The notes: generated by a model from the letters alone, not told the origin. DNA of 64,000 nt from Aliiglaciecola sp. CAU 1673 (GCF_029223185.1 NZ_JARHUG010000017.1:50786-114785); one strand, 5' to 3'. Counted from the stretch's first letter, positions 9,805 through 21,029 are shown. Program-made: numbers and translations.

Positions 9805-11346
9805 TTACCAAGTCTGCGTAGCCTTGAACTTCTCCAGGGCTTCTTTCAGTTTTGCTTCGATCTCGTCGTTGTAGTTACCGGTACTGTTGATAGTGTTCAT
9901 CAGCTCGGCGTATTCGCTGGCCATAAAGGCGTGCAGGGCAGATTCGAAATCCAGCACCTTGTTCAGTTCCACGTCTTTGAGGTAGCGCTTCTCAACGGCA
10001 AACAGCGACAAAGCCATATTGGCTACGGACAGTGGGCTGTATTGCTTCTGCTTCATCAGCTCGGTAACGCGCTCACCGTGCTCCAGCTGAGAGCGAGTGG
10101 CTTCGTCAAGATCTGAAGCAAACTGAGAGAAGGCCGCCAGTTCGCGGTACTGCGCCAAGGCCAGACGGATACCGCCACCCAGCTTCTTGATGATCTTGGT
10201 CTGTGCCGCACCACCTACACGAGAAACCGAGATACCGGCGTTCACAGCAGGTCGAATACCGGCGTTGAACAGGTTGGTTTCCAGGAAAATCTGACCATCG
10301 GTGATAGAGATCACGTTGGTAGGTACGAAAGCAGAAACGTCACCGGCTTGGGTTTCGATGATTGGCAGTGCGGTCAAAGAACCGGTCTTACCTTTCACTT
10401 CACCCTTGGTGAACTTCTCAACGTAGTTAGCGTTAACACGAGAAGCACGCTCCAGCAGACGGCTGTGCAGATAGAATACGTCACCAGGATAGGCTTCACG
10501 ACCCGGTGGACGACGCAACAGCAAAGAAATCTGACGATAAGCAACGGCCTGCTTAGACAGGTCATCATAAATGATCAGGGCATCTTCACCGCGGTCACGG
10601 AAGTATTCACCCATGGTACAACCGGAGTAGGGTGCCAGGAACTGCAGTGCTGCAGATTCAGAGGCAGATGCCGCTACTATGATGGTGTGGGCCAGGGCGC
10701 CGTGCTCTTCCAGCTTGCGTACTACGTTGGCGATAGTAGAAGCCTTCTGGCCTACTGCAACGTAAATACACTTAATACCGGTGCCTTTCTGGTTGATGAT
10801 GGTGTCAACGGCCAGAGCGGTCTTACCGGTCTGACGGTCACCGATGATCAGCTCACGCTGGCCGCGGCCAACGGGGATCATGGCGTCGATAGACTTATAA
10901 CCAGTCTGTACTGGCTGATCGACCGATTGACGCTCAATTACGCCAGGGGCGATTTTTTCAACCGGCTCGAAACCTTCGGCTTCGATAGAACCTTTACCGT
11001 CGATTGGCTCACCCAGGGTGTTAACCACGCGGCCCAGCAAGTTTCGACCTACAGGTACTTCCAGGATACGGCCGGTAGATTTAACCTTTAAACCTTCCTG
11101 CAGGTCAGTGTAAGGACCCATCACTACCGCACCTACGGAGTCGCGCTCCAGGTTCAATGCGATGGCAAAACGATTGCCAGGAAGCTCGATCATTTCGCCT
11201 TGCATTACATCGGCAAGGCCATGGATACGGATAATACCGTCGGTTACACCAACGATAGTACCTTCATTACGCGCTTCACTTACTACTTCGAACTGTTCAA
11301 TGCGTTTTTTGATCAGTTCTGCAATTTCAGTGGAATTCAATTGCAT
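9805..11346 (-). CDS. atpA: ATP synthase F1 subunit alpha
   Basis: The non-catalytic nucleotide-binding subunit, 513 residues, the normal length. The P-loop GDRQTGKT is at 169-176; [10 protein letters not shown], the arginine-finger region [13 protein letters not shown] and the C-terminal helical domain are intact. It alternates with beta in the F1 hexamer and supplies the catalytic arginine to the neighbouring beta site. It follows atpH with a 13-base gap, consistent with one operon. Confidence 0.98.
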   Translation of the reverse strand: MQLNSTEIAELIKKRIEQFEVVSEARNEGTIVGVTDGIIRIHGLADVMQGEMIELPGNRFAIALNLERDSVGAVVMGPYTDLQEGLKVKSTGRILEVPVGRNLLGRVVNTLGEPIDGKGSIEAEGFEPVEKIAPGVIERQSVDQPVQTGYKSIDAMIPVGRGQRELIIGDRQTGKTALAVDTIINQKGTGIKCIYVAVGQKASTIANVVRKLEEHGALAHTIIVAASASESAALQFLAPYSGCTMGEYFRDRGEDALIIYDDLSKQAVAYRQISLLLRRPPGREAYPGDVFYLHSRLLERASRVNANYVEKFTKGEVKGKTGSLTALPIIETQAGDVSAFVPTNVISITDGQIFLETNLFNAGIRPAVNAGISVSRVGGAAQTKIIKKLGGGIRLALAQYRELAAFSQFASDLDEATRSQLEHGERVTELMKQKQYSPLSVANMALSLFAVEKRYLKDVELNKVLDFESALHAFMASEYAELMNTINSTGNYNDEIEAKLKEALEKFKATQTW

Positions 11347-11359
11347 GCTCTTTTCCCCG

Positions 11360-11893
11360 TTATGCTTGCAACGCGTCGGCTAGACGGTTCAATTTGCTTC
11401 TGATGGAACCATCGATAACAGTGTCACCGGCTTTAATGATGACGCCGGCGACCAGTGCAGGGTCCACGTTACAATTCAGCTTAACTTTTCGTGCAAGACG
11501 TTTTTCAAGAGACGCGCTGAGGTCGGCTTGTTGCTTGTCGCTAAGCTCAACAGCGGAAGTGACATCTACGTCTATTTCCTTGTCGAATTCAGCTTTCAGC
11601 TGGTTAAACATAGCCAACACTTCAGGAAGCGTGTTCAAGCGTCTGTTCTCGGCCATCACCTTAATCAGGTTCTGACCGTGCTGGTCGAGTTGTTCACCGC
11701 ACACTTTGATGAATATGTCAGCAAGGCTTTCCGGGGCCATGGCTCCGGACAGCAGTTCTTTCATCGTTTCATCAGCGGCAACAGCGGCGGCAAATGCCAG
11801 CATTTGCTGGAATTTGTCCACCGCCTTGTTTTCGACCGCGACATCGAAAGCAGCCTTGGCGTAGGGGCGAGCAATGGTTGTCAGTTCAGACAT
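11360..11893 (-). CDS. atpH: ATP synthase F1 subunit delta
   Basis: A 177-residue peripheral-stalk subunit that joins the top of F1 to the b subunits. The N-terminal six-helix domain starts [20 protein letters not shown], typical of the family, and the C-terminal part has [16 protein letters not shown] and [24 protein letters not shown]. The 14-base spacing to atpF and 13 bases to atpA fit co-transcription. Confidence 0.97.
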   Translation of the reverse strand: MSELTTIARPYAKAAFDVAVENKAVDKFQQMLAFAAAVAADETMKELLSGAMAPESLADIFIKVCGEQLDQHGQNLIKVMAENRRLNTLPEVLAMFNQLKAEFDKEIDVDVTSAVELSDKQQADLSASLEKRLARKVKLNCNVDPALVAGVIIKAGDTVIDGSIRSKLNRLADALQA

Positions 11894-11907
11894 AAGCTCA
11901 ATACCCC

Positions 11908-12378
11908 TTAAAGTTCGGCGACCAGTTTTTCAACTATGTCACTTTGCGCCGCTGCGTCGATTTGACGCGCTAGTATCTTCTCGGCACCGGCAACAGCCAG
12001 AGTGGCAACCTGCTTACGCAGTTCCTCTTTGGCGCGATTGCGCTCAGCGTCGATCTCGGCTTGGCCGGAAGCAACAATCTTGTTGCGCTCCTCGTGGGCA
12101 CGTTCCGTCTCTTGTTCGACGATCTGTGCGGCACGCTTTTTAGCCTGCTCGATAATCTCGGCTGCTTGGTGCTTAGCTTCCTTCAGTTGTTCAGTGGCTT
12201 TTTCCTGAGCAATCTGCAGGTCTTTTTCGGCCCGCTCAGAAGCGGCCAGCCCATCGGCTATTTTCTTCTGGCGCTCTTCGATAGCCGCCATCAATGGTGG
12301 CCACACGTACTTCATGCAGAACAGCACGAATACGGCGAAGGCAATCAGCTGACCTATTAGAGTGGCGTTAATATTCAC
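11908..12378 (-). CDS. atpF: ATP synthase Fo subunit b
   Basis: A 156-residue peripheral-stalk subunit. One N-terminal membrane segment ([21 protein letters not shown] with VWPP) is followed by a long charged coiled coil from about residue 30 to 140, rich in Ala, Glu, Lys and Arg ([20 protein letters not shown] and on). Two copies form the stator stalk. Length and layout match E. coli AtpF (156 residues). Confidence 0.97.
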   Translation of the reverse strand: MNINATLIGQLIAFAVFVLFCMKYVWPPLMAAIEERQKKIADGLAASERAEKDLQIAQEKATEQLKEAKHQAAEIIEQAKKRAAQIVEQETERAHEERNKIVASGQAEIDAERNRAKEELRKQVATLAVAGAEKILARQIDAAAQSDIVEKLVAEL

Positions 12379-12421
12379 GACCGCTCCTCCTCGTTAGTTG
12401 TTCGCGACAAATGTGGATAAA

Positions 12422-12658
<237 letters not shown>

Positions 12659-12705
12659 TTAGTTAAGTTAAGGTTCAAAAAATTAGAAACGAATCTCTAA
12701 TACGT

Positions 12706-13542
<837 letters not shown>

Positions 13543-13576
13543 TTAACCCAGTTAAGTTTTAAAAAAATCTTTTTAA

Positions 13577-13978
13577 TCAGTGTGTTGCTTTAATCAGCGC
13601 AAACCACTGAGATATCGTTGTCGCGATAAAACCGCCGAACATGGGCAGGACCTGTAACTCAGGCCATTGAAACGCCGCGACAAAGAGAAAAATCGTTAAT
13701 GCCAGTTTGAACTTCGACCCTTGACTGAAACTGCGAACCACCTGCTGGTTGTGACTCGCCCCTGCATATCTGAAAGCAAGAAGGGCAAATACGGTATTGG
13801 GGAGAATACTTACAACACCCCCAACGAAAACGGAAAGTCCGCTTTCGCCGCCCATCAATATTGCCACCATCAGGCCCAGTACACAGGCGGTCAGGCATTG
13901 TATGGCTATCGCTTTTCTGGCCAGATTCCTGCCGGTTGCGGCCAAGCTTGATGCCACCAAATTCCCCGTTAAGTTCAA
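13577..13978 (-). CDS. atpI: ATP synthase accessory protein I
   Basis: A 133-residue membrane protein with four hydrophobic segments (AIQCLTACVLGLMVAILMGG, LSVFVGGVVSILPNTVFALLAF, LALTIFLFVAAFQWPEL, PMFGGFIATTISQWFALI). AtpI is a poorly conserved helper in c-ring assembly and is the first gene of the atp operon. It sits 91 bases after parB. Confidence 0.92.
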   Translation of the reverse strand: MNLTGNLVASSLAATGRNLARKAIAIQCLTACVLGLMVAILMGGESGLSVFVGGVVSILPNTVFALLAFRYAGASHNQQVVRSFSQGSKFKLALTIFLFVAAFQWPELQVLPMFGGFIATTISQWFALIKATH

Positions 13979-14069
13979 ACTCTTACAAAAAGCGCCAAAA
14001 TTATACTGTTTCGCCGCAATTATTCAACAACTAAGCGCACGGATGCCCTGAAATGACGCGGTATTTCGG

Positions 14070-14942
14070 TTATTTGATACGAGCCAAGATACCATCCAGT
14101 TCATCCAGGCTGCTGTAATTGATCACCAGCTTTCCTTTGCCCTTCGGGGTATGGGCTATAGTGACCACGGCGCCAAGATTTTCGGAAAGTTTGCTTTCCA
14201 GACGTTTGATATCCGGATCTAGCTTTACCGGTGATTTTGCCGGGGTAGGCTCGAGATATTTCTTAACCAGCTTCTCGGTATCTCTGACGGTCATGCCCTT
14301 AGCTACCACAGTACGGGCTGCCTCGTTCTGGCTATCACCTTCCAAAGCTAGCAAGGCTCTGGCATGCCCCATCTCGATATCACCATATTCGAGCAATAGC
14401 TTCACGTCATCGTTGAGGTGATTCAGTCGTAGCAGATTGGTCACGGTGGCGCGGGATTTACCCACAGCCTCGGCGACTTCCTGATGGGTCAGTTCAAATT
14501 CGGTTAACAGACGTTGCAGGGCCTGAGCTTCTTCCATCGCATTCAGATCTTCACGCTGAATGTTTTCAATCAGGGCAATGGCCACTGCAGCTTCGTCAGG
14601 TACATCTTTAATCAGGCAGGGCACCACATCCAAATGGGCCATTTGCGAGGCACGCCAACGACGCTCACCGGCGATGATCTCGTATTTGTTTTCAGCAACT
14701 TTACGCACCACGATAGGCTGAATAATGCCTTGCGCGCGGATAGAAGAAGCGAGGTCTTCCAGCGCCTCCGGAGACATGTCTTTGCGGGGCTGATATTTAC
14801 CAGGTTGCAGGAACTCAACCGGCAGTTTTTGCAACTCACCTCTGGTTATATCCTCACCAGGGGCTCTGTCCTGCCTTGCATGTTGACTGGTTGCCAGCAG
14901 GGCATCGAGACCCCGCCCTAATCCTCTTTTTTTGGTCGACAT
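14070..14942 (-). CDS. parB: Chromosome partitioning protein ParB
   Basis: A 290-residue CTP-dependent DNA clamp. It starts MSTKKRGLGRGLDALL; the CTPase/ParB-N domain has GKYQPRKD and the arginine patch IAGERRWRAS, the helix-turn-helix is ELTHQEVAEAVGKSRATVTN, and a C-terminal dimerisation domain ends the protein. It loads at parS sites and spreads; two candidate parS sites lie inside recF at 30647 and 31280. parA is 99 bases upstream in the same unit. The mnmG-rsmG-parA-parB-atp order is the classic origin-proximal arrangement. Confidence 0.96.
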   Translation of the reverse strand: MSTKKRGLGRGLDALLATSQHARQDRAPGEDITRGELQKLPVEFLQPGKYQPRKDMSPEALEDLASSIRAQGIIQPIVVRKVAENKYEIIAGERRWRASQMAHLDVVPCLIKDVPDEAAVAIALIENIQREDLNAMEEAQALQRLLTEFELTHQEVAEAVGKSRATVTNLLRLNHLNDDVKLLLEYGDIEMGHARALLALEGDSQNEAARTVVAKGMTVRDTEKLVKKYLEPTPAKSPVKLDPDIKRLESKLSENLGAVVTIAHTPKGKGKLVINYSSLDELDGILARIK

Positions 14943-15041
14943 GCTGTTTTCAATCCTCTAGTGCCTTTAACGGCTGCGCATTCTACCTATCCTGCTTCGA
15001 TTTAGAACCCGCAGGATCAATTCAATTGACGCTTGATGATG

Positions 15042-15833
15042 TTAACTGGCTTTAGCTACCTTGGTTTCCTTGTCTTTACGACGCAGGATTTCACCCGCCA
15101 GGGCCAGATAGGCTTTTGCGCCAGTAGATGATTTTTCATAGTACATGGCCGGAATACCGAAACTGGGAGCCTCAGCCAGACGCACGTTACGGGGGATCAC
15201 AGTGCGGTATACCTGCTCACCAAAATGCCGTTTTAGCTGTTCGGACACGTCATTGGCGAGACGATTACGTGGGTCATACATGGTACGTAAGACACCCTCA
15301 ATCTTTAGATCCGGGTTAACCACAGAAGCCAGCTTACGAATCGTGTCCATCAGCGCAGTTAACCCTTCCAGGGCGAAATATTCGCATTGCATAGGGACCA
15401 GCACTGAATCGGCAGCGGCCATGGCATTGACCGTCAGCTGATTCAAAGACGGCGGACAATCGATAAAAATATAATCGTAATAATCGCGTACCGGCTTTAA
15501 GGCATTGCGTAAACGGACTTCCCGGGCGAAAAGCTCCATCAGCTTGATTTCAGCAGCCGTGACGTCACCGTTGGCTGCAATCAAATGATATTTACCGCTG
15601 GTTTCCTTAACAATGACATCTTCCACCGGCTTGTCTTCAATGAGGAGCTCGTAGCAGGTGGAATCCACCTCAAACTTATCCACACCGCTGCCCATGGTGG
15701 CATTGCCCTGTGGATCGAGGTCAATTAACAATACCTTGCGGCGCGTCGCAGCCATAGAGGCAGCCACGTTAACAGCGGTAGTGGTTTTACCCACACCGCC
15801 TTTTTGATTCGCGATGGCAATGATCTTTCCCAC
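15042..15833 (-). CDS. parA: Chromosome partitioning ATPase ParA (Soj)
   Basis: A 263-residue deviant Walker-type ATPase. The P-loop KGGVGKTT is at 11-18 (with the signature lysine), followed by LIDLDPQGNATMGSG (switch I) and YIFIDCPPSLNQL (switch II). It binds DNA non-specifically as an ATP dimer and is released by ParB, moving the origin. It precedes parB and follows rsmG with a 91-base gap. Family and length are typical. Confidence 0.96.
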   Translation of the reverse strand: MGKIIAIANQKGGVGKTTTAVNVAASMAATRRKVLLIDLDPQGNATMGSGVDKFEVDSTCYELLIEDKPVEDVIVKETSGKYHLIAANGDVTAAEIKLMELFAREVRLRNALKPVRDYYDYIFIDCPPSLNQLTVNAMAAADSVLVPMQCEYFALEGLTALMDTIRKLASVVNPDLKIEGVLRTMYDPRNRLANDVSEQLKRHFGEQVYRTVIPRNVRLAEAPSFGIPAMYYEKSSTGAKAYLALAGEILRRKDKETKVAKAS

Positions 15834-15924
15834 AATGCTACTCGTTATGCAGTGGCGACCGTTGGCGCCTTAAAATATCGAATATTCTTTGTTGCTGGCG
15901 TGCTCGCCAAACAAAGAAAAAACA

Positions 15925-16563
15925 TCAGTTCTTGTAAAGTGTGACCAGATGCCGCTCGGCTTGCAACCCCGGTACTTCCAGAGGAGTTACCGACTCACAG
16001 CGAAAATCACCGCCGATATGATCCAATTCTTCGGCAGGAAACTGGCCCTTAAGCGCCAGAAAGGCTCCCTCAGAATCTACCAGATGCTGACACCAGTGCA
16101 ACATATCTTTTAGGCTGGCAAAAGCACGACTTAGCACTCCATCAAAGGGGGCTTGGCCTTGGTAGTCCTCCACTCTGGCCTGGACCGCTTCTACGTTTTC
16201 GATTCCCAACTCATGGCAGGCCTGTTTAATAAAACGGATGCGTTTGCCAAGGCTATCCAAAAGCACAAACTCGGTATCAGGCAACATGATAGCCAGGGGT
16301 AAACCCGGCAATCCTGGACCCGTACCCACGTCGATATAACGTTTCTTCAGTAAGTAGGGAGCCACCACAATGGAGTCGAGAATATGCTTTACCAGCATTT
16401 CATTAGGGTCGCGCACCGACGTTAGGTTATACGCCTTGTTCCATTTGTGAATAAACTGCACCAAGGCCACCAGTTTGGCTGCTTTGGCATCATCAACAGA
16501 CAAGGGCATTTGGGCCAGTTGCTTTTGTAAACTGGCCAACAGCATAGGATCAGGTTGGATCAT
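15925..16563 (-). CDS. rsmG: 16S rRNA (guanine-527-N7)-methyltransferase
   Basis: A 212-residue class I SAM methyltransferase (GidB) that makes m7G527 in the decoding centre of 16S rRNA; loss gives low-level streptomycin resistance. The SAM-binding motif is YIDVGTGPGLPGLPLAI and the late motif is FDGVLSRAFASLKDML. Its ATG overlaps the last base of the mnmG stop region (16563 is shared), so translation is probably coupled. Confidence 0.96.
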   Translation of the reverse strand: MIQPDPMLLASLQKQLAQMPLSVDDAKAAKLVALVQFIHKWNKAYNLTSVRDPNEMLVKHILDSIVVAPYLLKKRYIDVGTGPGLPGLPLAIMLPDTEFVLLDSLGKRIRFIKQACHELGIENVEAVQARVEDYQGQAPFDGVLSRAFASLKDMLHWCQHLVDSEGAFLALKGQFPAEELDHIGGDFRCESVTPLEVPGLQAERHLVTLYKN

Positions 16564-18452
16564 CAGGCAGATTTTCTCACTAAACCTTGTTTCTTTAAGT
16601 AAACCAGCAATAACGATACAGCCGCCGGTGTGATCCCCGAGATCCTGGAGGCCTGTCCAAGGGTTTGCGGTTTGGCATCGTTAAGTTTGGCGATCACCTC
16701 GTTGGAGAGACCGGAAATTTGGCGGTAATCCAGATCCGCAGGTAACAGCGTATTCTCATTACGCTGTGCACGGGCAATCTCTTCGTGCTGACGCTCGATA
16801 TAGCCGGCGTACTTTATTTGAATTTCTACCTGCTCAGCAGCCAGCGGATCGGCCAGTCCGGGACCCAGATCTTCAATCGATACCAATTGATCATAAGTCA
16901 TTTCCGGACGACGGATCAGCTCTTCTAAGCTATGTTCACGGGATATGGGGTTTTTCAGCAAAGTATTTAGCGCTGGTACTGCAGCATGGCCGGGATGGAT
17001 CCACTGACTGCGCAGACGCTGACGCTCCTGCTCAATGGACTCCATCTTGGTATTGAACACTGTCCAACGAACTTCATCCACCAGCCCCAATTCCCGGCCT
17101 TTGGCAGTCAGACGCATATCGGCATTGTCTTCACGCAACAGCAAGCGGTATTCGGCGCGACTGGTAAACATGCGGTAGGGTTCCTGGGTACCCATGGTGG
17201 TCAGATCGTCGATCAATACCCCCACATAGGCTTCATCACGACGTGGAGTCCAGGTCTCTTTACCTTGTACCTGCAGTGCAGCGTTCATGCCCGCAATCAG
17301 GCCCTGAGCACCGGCTTCTTCATACCCTGTGGTGCCATTGATCTGACCCGCAAAAAACAGTCCTTGAATATGCTTTGTTTCCAGGGATGTCTTCAGATCT
17401 CTGGGATCGAAGAAGTCATACTCGATAGCGTAACCAGGACGCACAATATGGGCGTTCTCAAATCCTTTAATGGAGCGAATCAACTGCCATTGAACGTCGA
17501 AAGGCAGACTGGTGGAGATGCCATTTGGGTAGATTTCAATGCTGTTAAGTCCCTCTGGCTCAACAAAGATCTGATGAGAGATCTTATCAGCAAAGCGCAC
17601 GATCTTGTCTTCAATTGAGGGGCAATACCTAGGCCCAATCCCCTCAATAACCCCAGCATACATCGGCGATTGATGCAGGTTTTGACGGATGATCTCGTGG
17701 GTGCGCTCATTGGTGTGAGTTATGTAACAAGGGATCTGACGCGGATGATCTTCCACTTTGCCCAGGTAGGAAAATACTGGCAGTGGATCATCACCTGGCT
17801 GTTCCTGCATTTGCGAGAAATCCAGCGTTCTGGCATCCAAACGTGCCGGGGTACCGGTTTTCAGGCGTCCTACTCTGAAGGGGAGTGCGCGAAGCCGCTT
17901 TGATAGCGCATTGGCCGGTGGATCGCCAGCACGACCGCCTTGATAGTTTTGCAGACCAATATGGATAACACCACCAAGGAAAGTCCCAACAGTGAGCACT
18001 ACCGCATCAGCTCGGAATTTAAGACCCATTTGGGTGACGACACCCACCACGCGATCCTGTTCAACGATCAAATCATCACAGGATTGCTGAAACAGCGTCA
18101 GATTCGGCTGATTCTCCAGCACAGCACGGACGGCACTGCGATATAGACTGCGATCGGCTTGAGCGCGCGTGGCTCTTACTGCAGGACCTTTGCTGGAGTT
18201 GAGGGTTCTGAATTGGATCCCGGCGCGATCGGTAGCCAGTGCCATGGCTCCACCCAAGGCATCGATCTCTTTTACCAGGTGGCCTTTACCGATCCCACCA
18301 ATGGCCGGATTACAAGACATTTGCCCAAGGGTTTCGATGTTATGAGTCAACAGCAGCGTTTTTACACCCATGCGAGCACTGGCCAACGCAGCTTCAGTGC
18401 CGGCATGACCACCGCCGATAACGATGACATCGAACTTCTCAGTGTAAAACAT
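16563..18452 (-). CDS. mnmG: tRNA uridine-5-carboxymethylaminomethyl modification enzyme MnmG
   Basis: A 629-residue FAD protein (GidA) that works with MnmE to put the cmnm5 group on U34 of several tRNAs. The FAD Rossmann motif is [14 protein letters not shown] (12-25); both active-site regions are present ([17 protein letters not shown] and the C-terminal helical MnmE-binding part). It is the first gene left of oriC and reads away from it, as in E. coli. Its promoter at 18485-18513 lies at the oriC edge. Confidence 0.97.
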   Translation of the reverse strand: MFYTEKFDVIVIGGGHAGTEAALASARMGVKTLLLTHNIETLGQMSCNPAIGGIGKGHLVKEIDALGGAMALATDRAGIQFRTLNSSKGPAVRATRAQADRSLYRSAVRAVLENQPNLTLFQQSCDDLIVEQDRVVGVVTQMGLKFRADAVVLTVGTFLGGVIHIGLQNYQGGRAGDPPANALSKRLRALPFRVGRLKTGTPARLDARTLDFSQMQEQPGDDPLPVFSYLGKVEDHPRQIPCYITHTNERTHEIIRQNLHQSPMYAGVIEGIGPRYCPSIEDKIVRFADKISHQIFVEPEGLNSIEIYPNGISTSLPFDVQWQLIRSIKGFENAHIVRPGYAIEYDFFDPRDLKTSLETKHIQGLFFAGQINGTTGYEEAGAQGLIAGMNAALQVQGKETWTPRRDEAYVGVLIDDLTTMGTQEPYRMFTSRAEYRLLLREDNADMRLTAKGRELGLVDEVRWTVFNTKMESIEQERQRLRSQWIHPGHAAVPALNTLLKNPISREHSLEELIRRPEMTYDQLVSIEDLGPGLADPLAAEQVEIQIKYAGYIERQHEEIARAQRNENTLLPADLDYRQISGLSNEVIAKLNDAKPQTLGQASRISGITPAAVSLLLVYLKKQGLVRKSA

Positions 18453-18484
18453 CTCAACCTCGAGCCTGATAATTAGGGGCGCAT

Positions 18485-18513
18485 ATTCTATAGAGTTTCG
18501 AGGTTAAACGGAA
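18485..18513 (-). promoter_or_regulatory. Probable mnmG promoter at the left edge of oriC
   Basis: On the minus strand a -35-like TTCCGT (18508-18513) and a -10 TAGAAT (18485-18490) are 17 bases apart, followed by the GC-rich discriminator GCGCCCC. A GC-rich discriminator is typical of stringently controlled promoters, which would link mnmG transcription beside oriC to growth rate. The -35 match is weak. Confidence 0.45.
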
Positions 18514-18529
18514 TGGTTAAAATTCCATC

Positions 18530-18925
18530 AGCAGATCTACCTTGATCCTAAGGATCGGAAGTAAGATCAATTAGATCTCTTGATCTTAGATCTTTATTAT
18601 TTTTACTATTAGGATCGAGATGATCCGTGGATAAGCATTAAAAGTCCTTTTAAAACAAATGGTTAAACAGGATCTTTTGATGTGAATAAAGGTTGATCCA
18701 AGGGGTATAAGCTGGGATCAACTCGCCACTTTATCCACAGGTGGTTGTTTCTATAAAGTTATTCAATGAGTAAACAGAGGATTAACACAGAATAAAGTTG
18801 TTTTTATCCACATGCAGGATCAAGTTGTTGTGATCTTGTGAATAATATTGGGATAGATCTGAGGCGATCGTTGCGGTTCGCACGATCTGAAGGATCAGTT
18901 ACAGATCCTTCAGATCGGTGGATAA
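18530..18925. other. oriC: Chromosomal replication origin oriC
   Basis: This 396-bp gene-free stretch between mnmG and dnaC holds about 20 GATC (Dam) sites. An AT-rich left part (about 18572-18612) resembles the E. coli unwinding 13-mers, and its right part TATTAGGATCG is also found next to R1 in E. coli. DnaA boxes: 18626-18634 (minus, TTATCCACG), 18731-18739 (plus, TTATCCACA), 18804-18812 (plus, TTATCCACA) and 18917-18925 (minus, TTATCCACC). The segment GTATAAGCTGGGATCA at 18705-18720 is shared with E. coli oriC. Position between mnmG and the mioC unit agrees with the enterobacterial/vibrio origin. Confidence 0.93.
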
Positions 18926-18937
18926 GATTGAACGGGA

Positions 18938-19780
18938 TTATCTGACCTGGTTGGGTACATAGCCCTGTCGAGCGGTAGGTTGAACGTGTTCATCTTCCAC
19001 TGTCTTACGCCTACTAGGGCCAGAAAAGCGTACTTTGTAGGTGTCATATTCCTTGATGGATTCAAAGCAATAGGGCCCCAACGCCGTTTCTAAGCCAGCC
19101 AAATCGTGGTTGGTTATCAGAATACAGTTCTTATTTTGACTGTAACGTTGTCTAAGCAGGGTACCCAGCCAGCTTTGTGTGTTTTTCTTCAGTTCGGTCT
19201 GATTAACACAGACTTCATCCAGTACCAATAAGTCGACAGAGAGCAGTTCCTGATTGATCTCTCTGAATTTTTGGCCTGCATCATCCTTGGCATTGAAGTC
19301 ATAAGAAAAGTAACGCATTTCCAAGAGACTGGATAGCTGACGGTAAAGCACTGAAATCTCGTATCGCTCAATCAGTTCATGGGCAATAGCGCCGGCGATA
19401 TGTGACTTTCCACGGCCGTAGTCACCGTAAAAAATCATCATATGGGAACCACTGGCTCGCCAACTTGGATCATCGTGGGCGGCAATAAAGGACCTGGCGA
19501 TACTGACAGCTTCTTTCACATCATCACTGTCTTCAATCAGATTAGCGAAGGTCCATTTGCTGTTTAGATCTGAACGGCCATGGATTTGCTGAATACGTTG
19601 ACGTTTGGCGTCTAATTGCAGTTGATGCACATCTTTATTAGCTTGCTCTTCAAACTGGCGGCGCATTGACGCGTAGTCCCGGCCGAGACTTGCATCGGGT
19701 TTTTTACCCAAGGCTTTACCCAGTTGCTCTATTCTATCCTTCAGGCTTTTCACGGTATTTCTCCACCAGTTTTCTGGCAT
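18938..19780 (-). CDS. dnaC: DnaC-like replicative helicase loader (AAA+ ATPase)
   Basis: A 280-residue protein. Residues from about 75 on form a DnaC-type AAA+ domain: Walker A GDYGRGKS (119-126), Walker B LLVLDE (184-189), sensor I ILITNHDLAG. The N-terminal 70 residues are helical and charged, where E. coli DnaC binds DnaB. DnaC delivers DnaB helicase to the opened origin. The reading frame starts at 19780, inside the preceding dnaT-like gene; an in-frame GTG at 19753 is an alternative start. It reads directly into oriC, whose last DnaA box ends 12 bases beyond the stop codon. In E. coli dnaC is far from oriC. Confidence 0.85.
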   Translation of the reverse strand: MPENWWRNTVKSLKDRIEQLGKALGKKPDASLGRDYASMRRQFEEQANKDVHQLQLDAKRQRIQQIHGRSDLNSKWTFANLIEDSDDVKEAVSIARSFIAAHDDPSWRASGSHMMIFYGDYGRGKSHIAGAIAHELIERYEISVLYRQLSSLLEMRYFSYDFNAKDDAGQKFREINQELLSVDLLVLDEVCVNQTELKKNTQSWLGTLLRQRYSQNKNCILITNHDLAGLETALGPYCFESIKEYDTYKVRFSGPSRRKTVEDEHVQPTARQGYVPNQVR

Positions 19781-20384
19781 TTTCGTCGGTGCTGATACCC
19801 GCAGTGCTGCTTACCAGTTGGTTACCTACTCGCTTGGTGGGCTTTTGCCCATAATCCAGACGTCGTTTTTTCAGATGCAAGGCGAACTTTTGCGTCCATT
19901 GGAAAGGTGTCTGAGTCACCTCTGGCCGGCTAAGCCAATAGGCTACAAATTCTCCCCGATCTTGCTCATCAAACAGATGGTCTGCTAACCCTATTAGCTG
20001 AGCCAGCTGAGTAAACAGGGAGGGATCCGGAGACCAGCTTAGTGTCATGGGTTGCCAACCCATGTGCAGATTGTCATAACTTTGTCCGGTATCACACACC
20101 AAGGGCAAACTGAGGACGCAACCATTCAGACTATGGCCGGATTTCACATCTGCCGGATAGGCCACCAGTCCGGCCTTTTCCAGTTCATCAAGCAATTGAT
20201 TGATTTGTCTTCCACGCTCAAATAGCGGCTCTTTGGCATTTAACAATGACAGCAGCTGTTTGTAACTAAGTGGTTTGGTCTGTCCGGTTTGTGTATCTGC
20301 GTTGGGTCGAAGACCGAGGCAATATAATACCCTCGCAGGGTTGCTGATATTTCCACTAAGTGTATCGATTTCACCTTGGGTCAA
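19734..20384 (-). CDS. DnaT-like primosomal protein
   Basis: A 216-residue protein whose region of about 115-175 resembles the C-terminal DNA-binding domain of E. coli DnaT: WSPDPSLFTQLAQLIGL, then EFVAYW, then FQWTQKFALHLKK. The N-terminal part (SNPARVLYCLGLRPNAD, LSYKQLLSLLNAKEP) looks like a winged-helix or replication-initiator type domain. DnaT works with PriA/PriB in restart and with DnaC. Its last 47 bases overlap the start of dnaC, so the pair is translationally coupled as in E. coli dnaTC. The assignment rests on motif resemblance and context. Confidence 0.7.
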   Translation of the reverse strand: MTQGEIDTLSGNISNPARVLYCLGLRPNADTQTGQTKPLSYKQLLSLLNAKEPLFERGRQINQLLDELEKAGLVAYPADVKSGHSLNGCVLSLPLVCDTGQSYDNLHMGWQPMTLSWSPDPSLFTQLAQLIGLADHLFDEQDRGEFVAYWLSRPEVTQTPFQWTQKFALHLKKRRLDYGQKPTKRVGNQLVSSTAGISTDENARKLVEKYREKPEG

Positions 20385-20401
20385 GGTATCTGCCTCAATT
20401 A

Positions 20402-20854
20402 TTAAACTGCTTGCAACGCTTGGTTGCTCAGAAATACTTCTTCAAACCAACGAACTGCTTCTTCTTCAGGAATAGGATGCTCCAGCACATCGATATAGAA
20501 GCCGGGTAATAAAGCTGTTGCACCTGCTTTATTCATCAACTCATACAAGCTCTTGCCGCCTTCACAGAAAGTATCGTAGCTACTGTCTCCCAAGCCGAAA
20601 AGAAGGAAAGGCTGAGCATCTAATTTGGCTGATTGCAGTTGGTCAGCGAAGGCCTGAATATTGTCTGGCAGATCACCAGCGCCATGGGTTGAGCTGCAGA
20701 TTATCCACACGGCATCTCTGCTAAGTTCTGTCAGATCTGGCTGCAGATGTATTCTGCTCTCGTAAGAGGCCTTGTTTAAGCTGGATTGCAGAGCGTCAGC
20801 GACATATTCCGTGGCACCCAATACCGAGCCCACTATTATTTCGAAAGTTGGCAC
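20402..20854 (-). CDS. mioC: Flavodoxin-like protein MioC
   Basis: A 150-residue FMN flavodoxin-fold protein: the phosphate loop GSVLGATEYVAD near the N-terminus, the ICSSTHGAGDLPDN loop and the FLLFGLGDSSYDTFC loop that surround FMN. MioC is known as an electron donor in biotin synthesis in E. coli. As in E. coli it is beside oriC and is transcribed toward it, but here two helicase-loader genes lie between. The 17-base gap to the dnaT-like gene suggests one operon. Confidence 0.93.
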   Translation of the reverse strand: MPTFEIIVGSVLGATEYVADALQSSLNKASYESRIHLQPDLTELSRDAVWIICSSTHGAGDLPDNIQAFADQLQSAKLDAQPFLLFGLGDSSYDTFCEGGKSLYELMNKAGATALLPGFYIDVLEHPIPEEEAVRWFEEVFLSNQALQAV

Positions 20855-21029
20855 GTTGTTTCTCTTTGACTACGTTTGCCGGGATTATATCAAGTTGTCC
20901 GATAATTGGACTAATCATTGGCGAATTCAATTGGACATCGATGACAAAGCAAAAAGTGGAAAAATTGTTTCTCCGGAGCATAGAAAGCTATAGTAATCCT
21001 AGTTTTACCCACACTTGAATCCAGTGAAA

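Noticed and set aside
10348..11091. Long plus-strand open frame inside atpA
   Set aside because: It is the antisense shadow of a highly conserved, codon-biased gene. Several similar frames lie opposite atpD, mnmG and other genes.
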